Source of the DNA: an uncultured Bacteroides sp.
GTDB lineage: Bacteria; Bacteroidota; Bacteroidia; Bacteroidales; Bacteroidaceae
DNA length: 43,193 nucleotides
Assembly: GCA_900546645.1 (NCBI GenBank)
Contig: URDR01000016.1
Coordinates: 1 to 43,193, forward strand
Direction of reading: 5' to 3'
Shown here: positions 1 to 8,798 of the stretch, piece after piece
Position numbering within the stretch: position 1 is the stretch's first letter
Layout of the letters: the number at the start of each line of letters is the position of its first letter
Notes under the pieces: generated by a model
Databases searched by the model: none
What the model saw: the letters and a program-made list of their open reading frames with translations, nothing else
Told to the model about the DNA's origin: nothing
Made by a program: the position numbers and the translations under genes

Positions 1-83
1 AAAGCGTGCTTTCTTTTGATTTTACCTGTTCCGGTAAGAGCGAATCTTTTTTTAGCACCGGAGTTAGTCTTGATCTTTGGCAT
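1..83 (-). CDS. rpmI: Ribosomal protein bL35, partial
   Basis: First 27 codons of bL35, a small basic protein of the large ribosomal subunit. The start reads MPKIKTNSGAKKRFALTGTG, the hallmark N terminus of the family, and the gene runs off the left edge of the window. It lies 78 bases downstream of infC on the same strand, in the widely conserved thrS-infC-rpmI-rplT order, so rplT is expected just outside the window. It is probably cotranscribed with infC. Identification is firm despite the truncation. Confidence 0.93.
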   Translation of the reverse strand, partial: MPKIKTNSGAKKRFALTGTGKIKRKHA

Positions 84-161
84 CTTGTTAAATTTTTAAT
101 AAATAGTTATTATTCAACTGGTGGCAACGCACTATACCGGCGCGTTACGCACTCTTCTTTT

Positions 162-740
162 TTAGTCTTTCTTTTCAGCTTTCGGAGCTTCCGGTTTTGC
201 GGGTTTCTTCGGAGCTGCAGCTTTTTTCGGAGCTAATGAGATAGTCATTCGCTTACCTTCCAAAAGAGGCATCTGTTCTACCTTTGCATATTCCTCCAAA
301 TCGTTTGCAAAACGCAGCAACAAAACTTCGCCTTGTTCTTTGAAGAGGATAGAACGTCCTTTAAAGAAAACATAAGCTTTCACCTTATCGCCATCCTGCA
401 AGAAGCCAATAGCATGTTTCAGTTTGAAGTTATAATCGTGTTCGTCAGTTTGAGGTCCGAAACGGATTTCCTTCACATTTACCTTCACTTGTTTTGCTTT
501 TTGCTCCTTTGCACGTTTCTTCAACTGATAAAGAAACTTAGAATAATCTATAATTCTACAAACGGGAGGAACAGCGTTGGGTGAAATTTCTACCAGATCA
601 GCTTCATGTTCTTCCGCCATTCTCAAAGCCTGAGCTATTGGATAAACTGCTGACTCAACCTCATCGCCCACGATACGGACTTCTTTGGCACGAATCTGTT
701 CATTGATTCGGTGTTGCCCTTTTAAAGTATCATTCTTCAT
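162..740 (-). CDS. infC: Translation initiation factor IF-3
   Basis: IF-3 binds the 30S subunit, keeps it apart from 50S and proofreads start codon and initiator tRNA choice. The 192-residue product has the N-terminal domain with INEQIRAKEVRIVGDE and the linker and C-terminal domain motifs PPVCRIIDYSKF, KEIRFGP and HDYNFKLKHA. The last 25 or so residues form an Ala/Pro/Lys extension beyond the usual end of IF-3. It sits between thrS and rpmI, the conserved arrangement. The ATG is taken because it precedes the conserved N terminus directly; IF-3 genes often use unusual starts, but here a normal ATG is available. Confidence 0.95.
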   Translation of the reverse strand: MKNDTLKGQHRINEQIRAKEVRIVGDEVESAVYPIAQALRMAEEHEADLVEISPNAVPPVCRIIDYSKFLYQLKKRAKEQKAKQVKVNVKEIRFGPQTDEHDYNFKLKHAIGFLQDGDKVKAYVFFKGRSILFKEQGEVLLLRFANDLEEYAKVEQMPLLEGKRMTISLAPKKAAAPKKPAKPEAPKAEKKD

Positions 741-801
741 TAAAATTCTTCTTCCTAAGTTTGTTTTTTAGAGTTATAAATTATTTTTTGTCTTTACATT
801 C

Positions 802-829
802 TTGCGGAAGTTTATTTCACCTTCCGCAA
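802..829 (-). promoter_or_regulatory. Hairpin in the thrS-infC gap (infC leader)
   Basis: A perfect 9-base inverted repeat, TTGCGGAAG and CTTCCGCAA, separated by 10 bases in the 101-base thrS-infC gap. On the infC strand it is not followed by a T run, so it is not a typical intrinsic terminator. A TAnnTTTG-like box (TAACTTTG) lies just upstream near the thrS stop codon but has no good -33 partner. A structured infC leader, for example for autoregulation by IF-3 or bL20, is an inference. Confidence 0.5.
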
Positions 830-841
830 TTGGCTGCAAAG

Positions 842-2782
842 TTACCATTTATTTATCATATTATGAACTTCTTCTGCAATATTTTTTGCAAAATCTGCTA
901 TTTTCATGCTTCCTTTATCTCCTTCACCCTGCTTACGAACTGAAACTTCACCATTTTCGGCTTCTTTTTCACCCACAATCAGCATGTAAGGGATGCGTTT
1001 CATTTCGTTATCACGAATCTTACGGCCTATCTTTTCGTTACGGTCGTCAACGATGGCACGGATATCGCTCTTGCGCAGTTCCAGACGAACCTGATCAGCA
1101 TATTCGTTGAATTTTTCTGAGATCGGAAGGATGGCTACCTGATCGGGAGTCAGCCACAACGGGAACTTACCGGCAGTATGTTCTATCAATACAGCTACGA
1201 AACGTTCCATTGAACCGAACGGAGCACGGTGAATCATAACCGGACGGTGTTTTTGGTTATCCGAGCCCATGTATTCCAATTGGAAGCGCTCAGGCAAGTT
1301 ATAGTCAACCTGAATGGTACCCAACTGCCAACGGCGTCCGATGGCATCTTTCACCATGAAGTCGAGTTTCGGACCATAGAATGCAGCTTCACCGTATTCT
1401 ACTTTTGCCTTCAGACCTTTTTCTTCACAGGCTTCTACGATAGCCTTTTCTGCTCTTTCCCAGTTTTCATCGCTACCGATGTATTTTTCACGGTTCACTT
1501 TGTCACGCAGTGAAATCTGTGCTTCAAAGTTTTCCAAGCCCATTGAGGTAAATACAATAGAAATAATATCCATTACACGGAGGAATTCATCTTTCACCTG
1601 GTCTGGACGACAGAAGATATGCGCATCATCCTGTGTAAAACTACGCACACGAGTCAGCCCGTGAAGTTCCCCACTCTGCTCGTAACGGCAAACCGTACCG
1701 AATTCAGCGATACGCAACGGAAGGTCGCGGTATGAGTGCGGTGTATTCTTGTAAATCATACAGTGATGCGGACAGTTCATCGGTTTCAGGAAGTACTCTT
1801 CTCCTTCTTCCGGTGTATGGATAGGCTGGAACGCATCCTTTCCATATTTAGCATAGTGCCCAGAAGTTACATACAGCAACTTGTTTCCAATAGGCGGACA
1901 CATAACTTCCTGGTAGTCATAACGAGCCTGAATACGGCGCAAGAAATCCTGCAAGCGGATACGCAATGCAGTTCCTTTCGGCAACCACATAGGCAATCCT
2001 TTTCCTACCGTATCAGAGAACATGAACAAATCCATTTCTTTACCAATCTTACGGTGGTCGCGTTTCTTGGCTTCTTCCAGCATAGCCAGATATTCATCCA
2101 GCATTTTCTTTTTCGGGAAAGATACACCGTAGATACGGGTCATTTGTTTACGGTCTTCCTGTCCTCTCCAGTAAGCTCCGGCTACAGATAACAGTTTAAT
2201 AGCCTTGATAGGAGCCGTAGAAGGCAAGTGAGGACCACGGCACAAATCAGTAAATGCGCCCTGTGTATAAGTTGTGATATGACCGTCTTCAAGTTCCGAA
2301 ATCAACTCACACTTGTAAGTTTCTCCACGGTCACCAAACATTTTCAATGCATCTTCTTTTGCAATACTCTGACGAACCAGTGATTCTTTTTTAGCTACCA
2401 GTTCAGCCATTTTCTTTTCAATGGCAGGCAGGTCGCCTTCTTTGATCACTGCTTCTCCCGGATCGACATCATAATAGAATCCGTTCTCAATAGCCGGACC
2501 GATACCGAACTGAATTCCCGGATAAAGTTCCTGCAAAGCTTCAGCCAGCAAGTGAGCGCTGGTATGCCAGAAGGCATGTTTACCTTGTTCGTCTTCCCAT
2601 TTATAAAGTACGAAGTTTGCATCTTCATTTATAGGGCGGTTCAAATCAACCGTCTCACCATTAACGCCACAAGCCAGAACATCCTGTGCCAGACGTGAGC
2701 TGATGCTCTCTGCAATTTGCAGACCGGTAACTCCTTCGTTATACTCACGAATAGAGCCATCAGGAAAAGTTATCTTAATCAT
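842..2782 (-). CDS. thrS: Threonyl-tRNA synthetase
   Basis: Charges tRNA-Thr with threonine in the cytoplasm. The 646-residue product has the full class II ThrRS layout: an N-terminal TGS domain (about 1-60), an editing domain with the HTSAHLLAEAL motif (about 70-220), the catalytic core with MKPMNCPHHCMIYKN and RVRSFTQDDAHIFC, and a C-terminal anticodon-binding domain (about 540-640). Length is normal. It is the first gene of the thrS-infC-rpmI cluster. A promoter lies about 35 bases upstream, leaving a short leader with no room for a T-box, so control by uncharged tRNA through a riboswitch is not indicated. Confidence 0.97.
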   Translation of the reverse strand: MIKITFPDGSIREYNEGVTGLQIAESISSRLAQDVLACGVNGETVDLNRPINEDANFVLYKWEDEQGKHAFWHTSAHLLAEALQELYPGIQFGIGPAIENGFYYDVDPGEAVIKEGDLPAIEKKMAELVAKKESLVRQSIAKEDALKMFGDRGETYKCELISELEDGHITTYTQGAFTDLCRGPHLPSTAPIKAIKLLSVAGAYWRGQEDRKQMTRIYGVSFPKKKMLDEYLAMLEEAKKRDHRKIGKEMDLFMFSDTVGKGLPMWLPKGTALRIRLQDFLRRIQARYDYQEVMCPPIGNKLLYVTSGHYAKYGKDAFQPIHTPEEGEEYFLKPMNCPHHCMIYKNTPHSYRDLPLRIAEFGTVCRYEQSGELHGLTRVRSFTQDDAHIFCRPDQVKDEFLRVMDIISIVFTSMGLENFEAQISLRDKVNREKYIGSDENWERAEKAIVEACEEKGLKAKVEYGEAAFYGPKLDFMVKDAIGRRWQLGTIQVDYNLPERFQLEYMGSDNQKHRPVMIHRAPFGSMERFVAVLIEHTAGKFPLWLTPDQVAILPISEKFNEYADQVRLELRKSDIRAIVDDRNEKIGRKIRDNEMKRIPYMLIVGEKEAENGEVSVRKQGEGDKGSMKIADFAKNIAEEVHNMINKW

Positions 2783-2814
2783 AGTCTTATTGTTAGTAAT
2801 CTTTTAATAGGATG

Positions 2815-2845
2815 CAAAAGTAAATAAAACTTTTGGGAATGTAAA
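2815..2845 (-). promoter_or_regulatory. Promoter of thrS
   Basis: On the minus strand a -7 element TACTTTTG (2815-2822) fits the Bacteroidetes TAnnTTTG consensus. A TTTA in the -33 position (2842-2845) is 19 bases upstream, the normal spacing. Transcription would start about 7 bases downstream, giving a leader of roughly 25 bases. The -33 element is one base off consensus. Confidence 0.55.
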
Positions 2846-3013
2846 GTTATCATGCGAAAATTCCAGGGCAAACACATCTAAATCTTATGCCCAAAGACGG
2901 TTCTGTTATTCTTGCAAACAAAAAATCATGATACAGCAAAGCTATAAATTTAACACGAGGGTGTGTCAAAATGATGCATCCGGAGTGTTTCACTAAACGA
3001 GTGCAAGATATAA

Positions 3014-4972
3014 TTACAAAATATAATTATACACCTTAAAGTTAAAGACACGACTCTTAAAGTGTCCCGACTTGTGTAAAGGAAATACCAACGTGCGCAC
3101 ATAATTCATCTTGGCCTTACCCTCATCAAAAAATCGTTTCTGAATGTCCATCTTTTCAATTAGTCTGCCATTAATCTTTAAAGCTGTATATTGACTAGTT
3201 CCAGAAAACTCTACATGAACCTTATCGCCAGGATATAGCTTGTAATTGAAGCTATTGAGATAGCCGTCACGGGCAAATCCGATTTTTCCACTTATGGGGT
3301 CGGCAAGATAGACCGTTGCTTCAGGAGAAGAGAACAGCACTGTATTGCCTCCCTCCTCACTTACCTCTATATCAAATGATACAGTATAGTCATAACCTAT
3401 TTCCTTATGCGCAAACTCTGTAGCCGGAGTAACCTCACCCACTTCGAAAACCAACGAAGGTTTGCTGCCCCACCTGCCCAACTGGTTTACGCCCGGAGCC
3501 TCGCTCAGCAAGTTCCGCTTCTCGTCAAACTCCTGATAAGGAAGAGTAACATTTGCCCCACACCAGGTTTTTGCCGCCAATGTCTGCAATGCGGGGAAAG
3601 TGCGATGATGAATGTCTTTCACCGAAATGCCGTTGCCCACGTGGTCGTTCCACACGGCAAACATACCCCCTAATATAGCCGGGTCTTTCTCGTCGAACTT
3701 CACATCACCCACCTGTGCCGGAGTCCACTTTTCATACAGCATTTTTGTATCAAGGTAATCATAATAATATCCTGCCGCCGGAACGATATACACCCAGCCG
3801 TCGGGAATACTTACCAGTTTATAGCCCTGTTTCACCATTTCCTTCGGGGCTGCATACCCATTATACCACGCATTCATTATCACGTTTTCCGACTTGACCG
3901 GTGTATTTCCCTTGGCATGGGTCAGCGCTCCCCACATACAGACCTGCTTGCCGTAGCTTTCCACCAGCCGGATATAATGATCGGTAAACTCGCGGAACTT
4001 TTCTACTACCTCACGCTCTTTGTTGGAATATTCATCTGTACCGATATTCACTTTAGGACCAACAAAAACCGGAGTTTCACCTTCCAGATATTCCTTGAAC
4101 AAAGCATCGACAAATTCATAAGTTTTCGGATTAAACAAATCAAGATGGTCTGCTCCATATTCCTTACTACCCAATTCAGGCATATAATGACTGAAAGCCA
4201 GCGAATGGGCAGGAACATCTATTTCAGGAATAATTTCCACAAACCGCTCTACAGACCAGTTCTGAAAATCCACAAATTCTTTTTTCGTATAAAAGCCGTC
4301 ACGCGCAGTCAGCCCCGGATAGGTATCGCACTCCAAACGGAAAGCCGCATAAGTCTTGTTCCAATCGTGTCCAAAGAATTGTTTGAATCCATTATCATTC
4401 AAATGTACCTGCAAGGTATTCATCTTATAATAAGACATTATCTCGGCAAGGTCTCTCAAGTAGGGCATCGGAATGAACTTGCGACCACAATCTATCATAA
4501 ACCCTCTCAGTCCGTAATCAGGAAAGTCGGTTATATCCCCTTTCGGAAGTGCCTGCTTCGCATCCTGCTCTGCCATCTGCAGCAACGTACGGGTAGCCCA
4601 ATAGGCTCCTATCACTTCAGGAGCCGATACTTTTACACTGTTTGCGATGTTTATCTTATAACCTTCCTTTCCTAACTTCTTGTCCTTCCGCAAAGCAAGA
4701 AAAAAATCCCCGTCATCCGGTTTCCCTTGCCTAACCTCCAGCTTCACACCAAACATTTTTTCATAATCTTCGGCAAACAACACTGCCACCTTATTCAAGT
4801 CCGGACTATCATACACAATACGAGAGTGTTCATTTACAATAAATTCACCTTTTTTGCCTATCCATGCTTTCAGCTCAGGGATAACAAAAGGCTTGGCATT
4901 TTGAGCATAAATTTCCAAACCGAAAAAAAGCACACACAGCAATGCTGCCCATCTATACAAATTATTTTTCAT
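3014..4972 (-). CDS. Divergent GH20 beta-N-acetylhexosaminidase-like protein
   Basis: 652 residues with an N-terminal signal peptide ending near ALLCVLFFGLEIYAQ. It has a GH20b-like N-terminal domain (about 25-145), a GH20 TIM-barrel (about 150-480; RGFMIDCGRKF, LQVHLND, IIPEIDVPAHSLAF) and a C-terminal beta-sandwich (about 500-652) resembling LamG/concanavalin-like modules. The catalytic Asp-Glu pair is present as D313-E314, but in the context NIGTDEYS instead of the usual HIGGDE, so it belongs to a divergent GH20 branch. It should cleave terminal GlcNAc or GalNAc, or a modified relative, in the periplasm. It is the last gene of the sus-type operon, 11 bases after the other GH20 gene. Confidence 0.85.
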   Translation of the reverse strand: MKNNLYRWAALLCVLFFGLEIYAQNAKPFVIPELKAWIGKKGEFIVNEHSRIVYDSPDLNKVAVLFAEDYEKMFGVKLEVRQGKPDDGDFFLALRKDKKLGKEGYKINIANSVKVSAPEVIGAYWATRTLLQMAEQDAKQALPKGDITDFPDYGLRGFMIDCGRKFIPMPYLRDLAEIMSYYKMNTLQVHLNDNGFKQFFGHDWNKTYAAFRLECDTYPGLTARDGFYTKKEFVDFQNWSVERFVEIIPEIDVPAHSLAFSHYMPELGSKEYGADHLDLFNPKTYEFVDALFKEYLEGETPVFVGPKVNIGTDEYSNKEREVVEKFREFTDHYIRLVESYGKQVCMWGALTHAKGNTPVKSENVIMNAWYNGYAAPKEMVKQGYKLVSIPDGWVYIVPAAGYYYDYLDTKMLYEKWTPAQVGDVKFDEKDPAILGGMFAVWNDHVGNGISVKDIHHRTFPALQTLAAKTWCGANVTLPYQEFDEKRNLLSEAPGVNQLGRWGSKPSLVFEVGEVTPATEFAHKEIGYDYTVSFDIEVSEEGGNTVLFSSPEATVYLADPISGKIGFARDGYLNSFNYKLYPGDKVHVEFSGTSQYTALKINGRLIEKMDIQKRFFDEGKAKMNYVRTLVFPLHKSGHFKSRVFNFKVYNYIL

Positions 4973-4983
4973 ATCAACAGAAA

Positions 4984-6849
4984 TTATTTATTTTTTCTTG
5001 AATCAGATTCTTTTACAACGACTTCGGTCACCACACTTTCACGGTTTCCTTCACGAATGGCCTTCGCCTTAACAGTACACTCTCCGTCAACAACAAATAC
5101 TCCGGTATAGCGGACAGACAATGAATCCGGCTCTGTCCCGTCTGTCGTATAATAAACAGGAGCTTCATCAAATGTCACCATCGACACAGACGATTTGCCG
5201 TCCTCGCCTTTTTCAACCTTAATGTTTACATCATAAATATCCTGCTTATAATTATAGCCATAGACATCGTAAATGTCAATCTGATGTTTCAGACGTTTCA
5301 AAAATCCGCCAAGGTCTTTATTCGACGGTTGGCTCCACTGTATTTCCGACAATGCCGCAATCCGGGGCATCATCTGCCATTCCATCTTGACGCTATCCTT
5401 AGTCCATTCCGTCCAAATACATCCTTGCGCTCCGATGATATTCTGCTTCTGCTCTGGAGTTGCATTTTCGGGAACCGGCTCAAACAAATAGACCCGCTCG
5501 ATGCTGCTAACCCCTTTCAACTTGTTATATCCCGGATTGCTGAAGTACAAATTGGTTATAGGACATGCAATGGTCTTGTGTCCGCTTTCCACCGACCTTA
5601 CACGGGCATTCGGACTGGTCCATGCCATCACGGTAGTGGTCTTCGCCGGATTTCCTTCCAAGATTTCATCCCAAGCCATCATCTTTCTGCCGCGCTTCTG
5701 GATTTCCCTCTCCACTTCTCCCATAAACCATGCTTGAAGCTGGTTCTCCTTGGTATGTTTCGGCGTATCTTTCAGCCCTAATTCCTTTATCTTCGCCTGA
5801 CATTTGGGGCATGTTTTCCAATGATTCTTCGGACACTCATCCCCACCAATATGGATATAAGGAGACGGGAATATATCCATAATCTCATTAATCACATCTT
5901 TAGCAAACTGCAAGGTCTTTTCGTTTCCTCCGCACAGCACATCAGTAAACACACCAAAAGTAGTAGTTACTTCGTAAGGACCGCCCGTACATCCCAGTTC
6001 AGGATAAGATGCTAAAGCAGCAAGCATATGCCCCGGCATATCAATTTCAGGAATAACCGTTATATAGCGTTCGGCAGCATACCTCACTATCTCTTTTGCC
6101 TCTTCCTGCGTATAGTATCCGCTTACAGGTATATTGTCGCACTCACGCGTTTCCCAGTCTTTAATCGTACCTTTCCGCTTTGACCCCACTTCCGTAAGTT
6201 GGGGATATTTGTTGATTGCGATGCGCCATCCCTGGTCTTCCGTCAAGTGCCAATGAAAATAATTGATGTTATGCAGAGCCAGCATGTCTATAATTTCCTT
6301 CAAATAGTCTGTGCTGAAATAATGGCGGCCTACATCGACCATAAATCCTCGGTAGTCGAACCGAGGATGATCTTTTACCGTTCCGCACGGAATGGCAGCC
6401 AACGTTTTCCCACCTGTAACCGGCATTGCCTTATGCAAGGTCTGTATGCCGTAAAATACTCCTGCTTCTGTCTTGCCTTTCAGTAGGATACGTTCGGATG
6501 AAACATTCAGTTCGTATCCTTCTTCTCCCTCTACTGCATCATCCAAGACCAGTACGATTGCACCGGTATCGCCGCCGACCGACAAACCGACTTCCACCCC
6601 CGTCAGATTTCGTATATAAGAAGCCAGGAACTCAGCGTTCCGCTTCATTTTCTCATTGCCTTCCGGATAAACAATTTTCGTGGAATTGTCGATAACAAAT
6701 GCCGCTCTTTCATTCTGTTCCACCACCTCATATGGAGCAGGAATTACATTCAAATCTCCAAGTGACACTTCTTTCTGTTGAGAGCAAGACAAAAATCCAG
6801 ACATCAGCGGAATGTACAATGCCCATAAACCTAAATGATTCTTTTTCAT
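4984..6849 (-). CDS. GH20 beta-N-acetylhexosaminidase lipoprotein
   Basis: 621 residues. A type II signal peptide ends with a lipobox at LSC (Cys22), so it is probably anchored in the outer membrane or periplasm. The N-terminal GH20b domain (about 30-160) is followed by the GH20 barrel with YRGFMVDVGRHYFS, the HWHLTEDQGWR motif (199-209), VIPEIDMPGH and the catalytic HIGGDE (Asp337-Glu338). The C-terminal stretch (about 545-612) looks like the small chitobiase C-terminal domain. It removes terminal beta-linked GlcNAc or GalNAc by substrate-assisted catalysis. All expected catalytic motifs are intact, in contrast to its divergent neighbour downstream. Confidence 0.94.
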   Translation of the reverse strand: MKKNHLGLWALYIPLMSGFLSCSQQKEVSLGDLNVIPAPYEVVEQNERAAFVIDNSTKIVYPEGNEKMKRNAEFLASYIRNLTGVEVGLSVGGDTGAIVLVLDDAVEGEEGYELNVSSERILLKGKTEAGVFYGIQTLHKAMPVTGGKTLAAIPCGTVKDHPRFDYRGFMVDVGRHYFSTDYLKEIIDMLALHNINYFHWHLTEDQGWRIAINKYPQLTEVGSKRKGTIKDWETRECDNIPVSGYYTQEEAKEIVRYAAERYITVIPEIDMPGHMLAALASYPELGCTGGPYEVTTTFGVFTDVLCGGNEKTLQFAKDVINEIMDIFPSPYIHIGGDECPKNHWKTCPKCQAKIKELGLKDTPKHTKENQLQAWFMGEVEREIQKRGRKMMAWDEILEGNPAKTTTVMAWTSPNARVRSVESGHKTIACPITNLYFSNPGYNKLKGVSSIERVYLFEPVPENATPEQKQNIIGAQGCIWTEWTKDSVKMEWQMMPRIAALSEIQWSQPSNKDLGGFLKRLKHQIDIYDVYGYNYKQDIYDVNIKVEKGEDGKSSVSMVTFDEAPVYYTTDGTEPDSLSVRYTGVFVVDGECTVKAKAIREGNRESVVTEVVVKESDSRKNK

Positions 6850-6896
6850 AAATTATTTAAATCTAAAGTAAATACTCATTATCTATTTTACAAAAT

Positions 6897-6934
6897 AAGG
6901 CTTCCTGCATCAATAAACCGACACAGGAAACCTT
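6897..6934 (-). promoter_or_regulatory. Intercistronic hairpin between susD and GH20
   Basis: In the 112-base gap, the minus-strand RNA can form an 11-base-pair stem, AAGGUUUCCUG with CAGGAAGCCUU, with one G-U pair and a 16-base loop. It is followed by a weak U-rich stretch (AUUUUGU). It is strong enough to act as a partial terminator or an RNA-processing and stability element that separates susCD expression from the enzymes. That role is an inference. Confidence 0.55.
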
Positions 6935-6961
6935 AAAAAACTATAATCGCTCAATTATTTA

Positions 6962-8785
6962 TTACCATCCCGGGTTTTGTTTCCACAAACCATTCATCAG
7001 GGTTATCATACGTTCCTGTATCGGATTCAGATAATCCCGGTTCGGCTTGAACTGCCATCCGTTTGGCATAGAGTTCGGATTTACAGGCAAGATATAACGG
7101 AGGGCATCGCCCTGATTTCCGGTGAGATGCAAACTGATTCCCGCATCATAGTGTTCGGGAAGATTGCTTCCGGTAAACAATGCCCCCATCGGACGCTTGC
7201 CTATAATCAGTTCTTCGGCAGCAGCCCAGCGGAAGATGTCTTTCAGACGCTTACCCTCTAAAGCTGTTTCAACACGACGCTCACGGCGCACAGCCTGCAC
7301 ATACTTATCCAAGTTTTTAAACGGATAGTTTGCGTCTGTATTATATTCCCGGTCAAAATCAACACCCGGCATACCAGCACGGTCGCGCAAAGGCTGAAGC
7401 ACCTGCTTGATTTTCGCCGCATTCGCCTGCCCATTTTGTTCAGCCAAAGCCTCTGCATGGTTCAACAACACATCGGCATATCTGAATTGGATGGCAGGGG
7501 TAGAACCTTTATGCTCGCTAATATAATCTCCTGCATAATCAATCTGCACATGCTTCAGCATGACATAGCCGGTAAGGTTTGTACCGAAAGCCGATCCGTC
7601 TCCTGCCAAAGACGGCCATTCCAAAACATACGGATTGGCATCTCTTTCAGGCTTCATGCGCTGTCCGGGGGCAGCTACCGTTTGAGCCAGACGAGGGTCA
7701 CGGTTTTCCGGTTTCAATTCGTCTGGATAGTTTTTCTTCAGGTTCAGCAGTTCTTCTCCGTACAGAGGACGTCCGTCGCGCGACAAGTAGTCATCTACAA
7801 GCGAAGCGCAAATACCGATGTTTCCACCGCCAGTATTCAAGTAACGGGTAACACTGTTACCCACCTTATCACCGTCGTACATCTTGAACCACAAGACTTC
7901 AGGATTTGTGGTAAGGTCTGCCGTCTCGAAGATTTTGCGGTAGTCTTCATTCACGTTATCAGTATCGTAAATATGCCATACACCGCGTCCTTCAATCTGT
8001 TCACAAGCCTCTATTGCCTGATCCAAGTAACTGTCTATCTTGGCGCTCAGGCTTGCCTCATCTAATGTATAGTCATAGAATTTCTCCGATTTGTCTTTCT
8101 CCTTGGCATAATGGTAGCGTTCCCACGTAGCTTCAAACAAAGCCACCTCACTGATTAAGGCACGCGCCACGTCTCTATGCAAGCGCATGGAAGCGGAATT
8201 GTTCTTTTCGCCCATTAGGTCTCTGGCATTGCCCAAATCTTCCAAAATCTTGTCGGTGATGAAAGTACGGCTTTCACGCGGAAGCATCATCACCTCCATG
8301 TTCGGCTCCAATGTTTTGTCCACCCAAGCCAGTTCACCGAAGTTAATCAACATTCTGTAATAATACCACGCACGGAAAAAGAGAGCCTCTCCCTTAAGTT
8401 GATCATATTCTGCTTTGGCTGAGTTCTTTTCAGGGCAGTTCTCGATGTTTTCAAGCAGATAGTTGATGTTTCTCACATGGGTATAATTCTGAATGCTTCC
8501 TGCATTACTAAGAGCCATCTGCCCCATCAGGCGCGTATCGGCTGTGGTGGAAGTCAAGTTGTCGCTGTCGTAATCCTGTCCGGCGATACCTCCGCCACCA
8601 CCTGCCATGAAGCCTTGTCCCAATAGTCCGCTTTCATAATAGCGGTCCACATAGTTTCGTATTTCACCGATACTCTGAAAGGGATTTGTGGTAGAAAGTA
8701 CCCCTTCAGGCATTTTGTCCAAATCATAACATCCGGTAAAGCCGAATGACAATGCAAGGGCTAAAAGTATATTCAGTTTTTTCAT
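6962..8785 (-). CDS. susD: SusD/RagB family glycan-binding lipoprotein
   Basis: Surface lipoprotein that captures the oligosaccharide and forms the lid of the SusC pore. The start at 8785 is chosen because it gives a clean lipoprotein signal (MKKLNILLALALSFGFTGC, lipid-modified Cys19); an ATG 27 bases upstream would add nine residues before it. The body has the TPR-like helical fold of the family, and the end carries the typical terminal motif LNPIQERMITLMN...QNPGW. It follows susC by 13 bases. The symbol denotes the family, not the starch-specific protein. Confidence 0.93.
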   Translation of the reverse strand: MKKLNILLALALSFGFTGCYDLDKMPEGVLSTTNPFQSIGEIRNYVDRYYESGLLGQGFMAGGGGGIAGQDYDSDNLTSTTADTRLMGQMALSNAGSIQNYTHVRNINYLLENIENCPEKNSAKAEYDQLKGEALFFRAWYYYRMLINFGELAWVDKTLEPNMEVMMLPRESRTFITDKILEDLGNARDLMGEKNNSASMRLHRDVARALISEVALFEATWERYHYAKEKDKSEKFYDYTLDEASLSAKIDSYLDQAIEACEQIEGRGVWHIYDTDNVNEDYRKIFETADLTTNPEVLWFKMYDGDKVGNSVTRYLNTGGGNIGICASLVDDYLSRDGRPLYGEELLNLKKNYPDELKPENRDPRLAQTVAAPGQRMKPERDANPYVLEWPSLAGDGSAFGTNLTGYVMLKHVQIDYAGDYISEHKGSTPAIQFRYADVLLNHAEALAEQNGQANAAKIKQVLQPLRDRAGMPGVDFDREYNTDANYPFKNLDKYVQAVRRERRVETALEGKRLKDIFRWAAAEELIIGKRPMGALFTGSNLPEHYDAGISLHLTGNQGDALRYILPVNPNSMPNGWQFKPNRDYLNPIQERMITLMNGLWKQNPGW

Positions 8786-8798
8786 AAAAATCAAGATA

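Noticed and set aside
842..2782. Antisense frames of 90-150 codons across thrS and many other genes
   Set aside because: They lie opposite strongly conserved enzymes, have no family features and are explained by the codon structure of the real gene.
2783..2822. T-box riboswitch before thrS
   Set aside because: The leader after the predicted promoter is only about 25 bases and shows no T-box sequence or stem; T-boxes are also not expected in this phylum.
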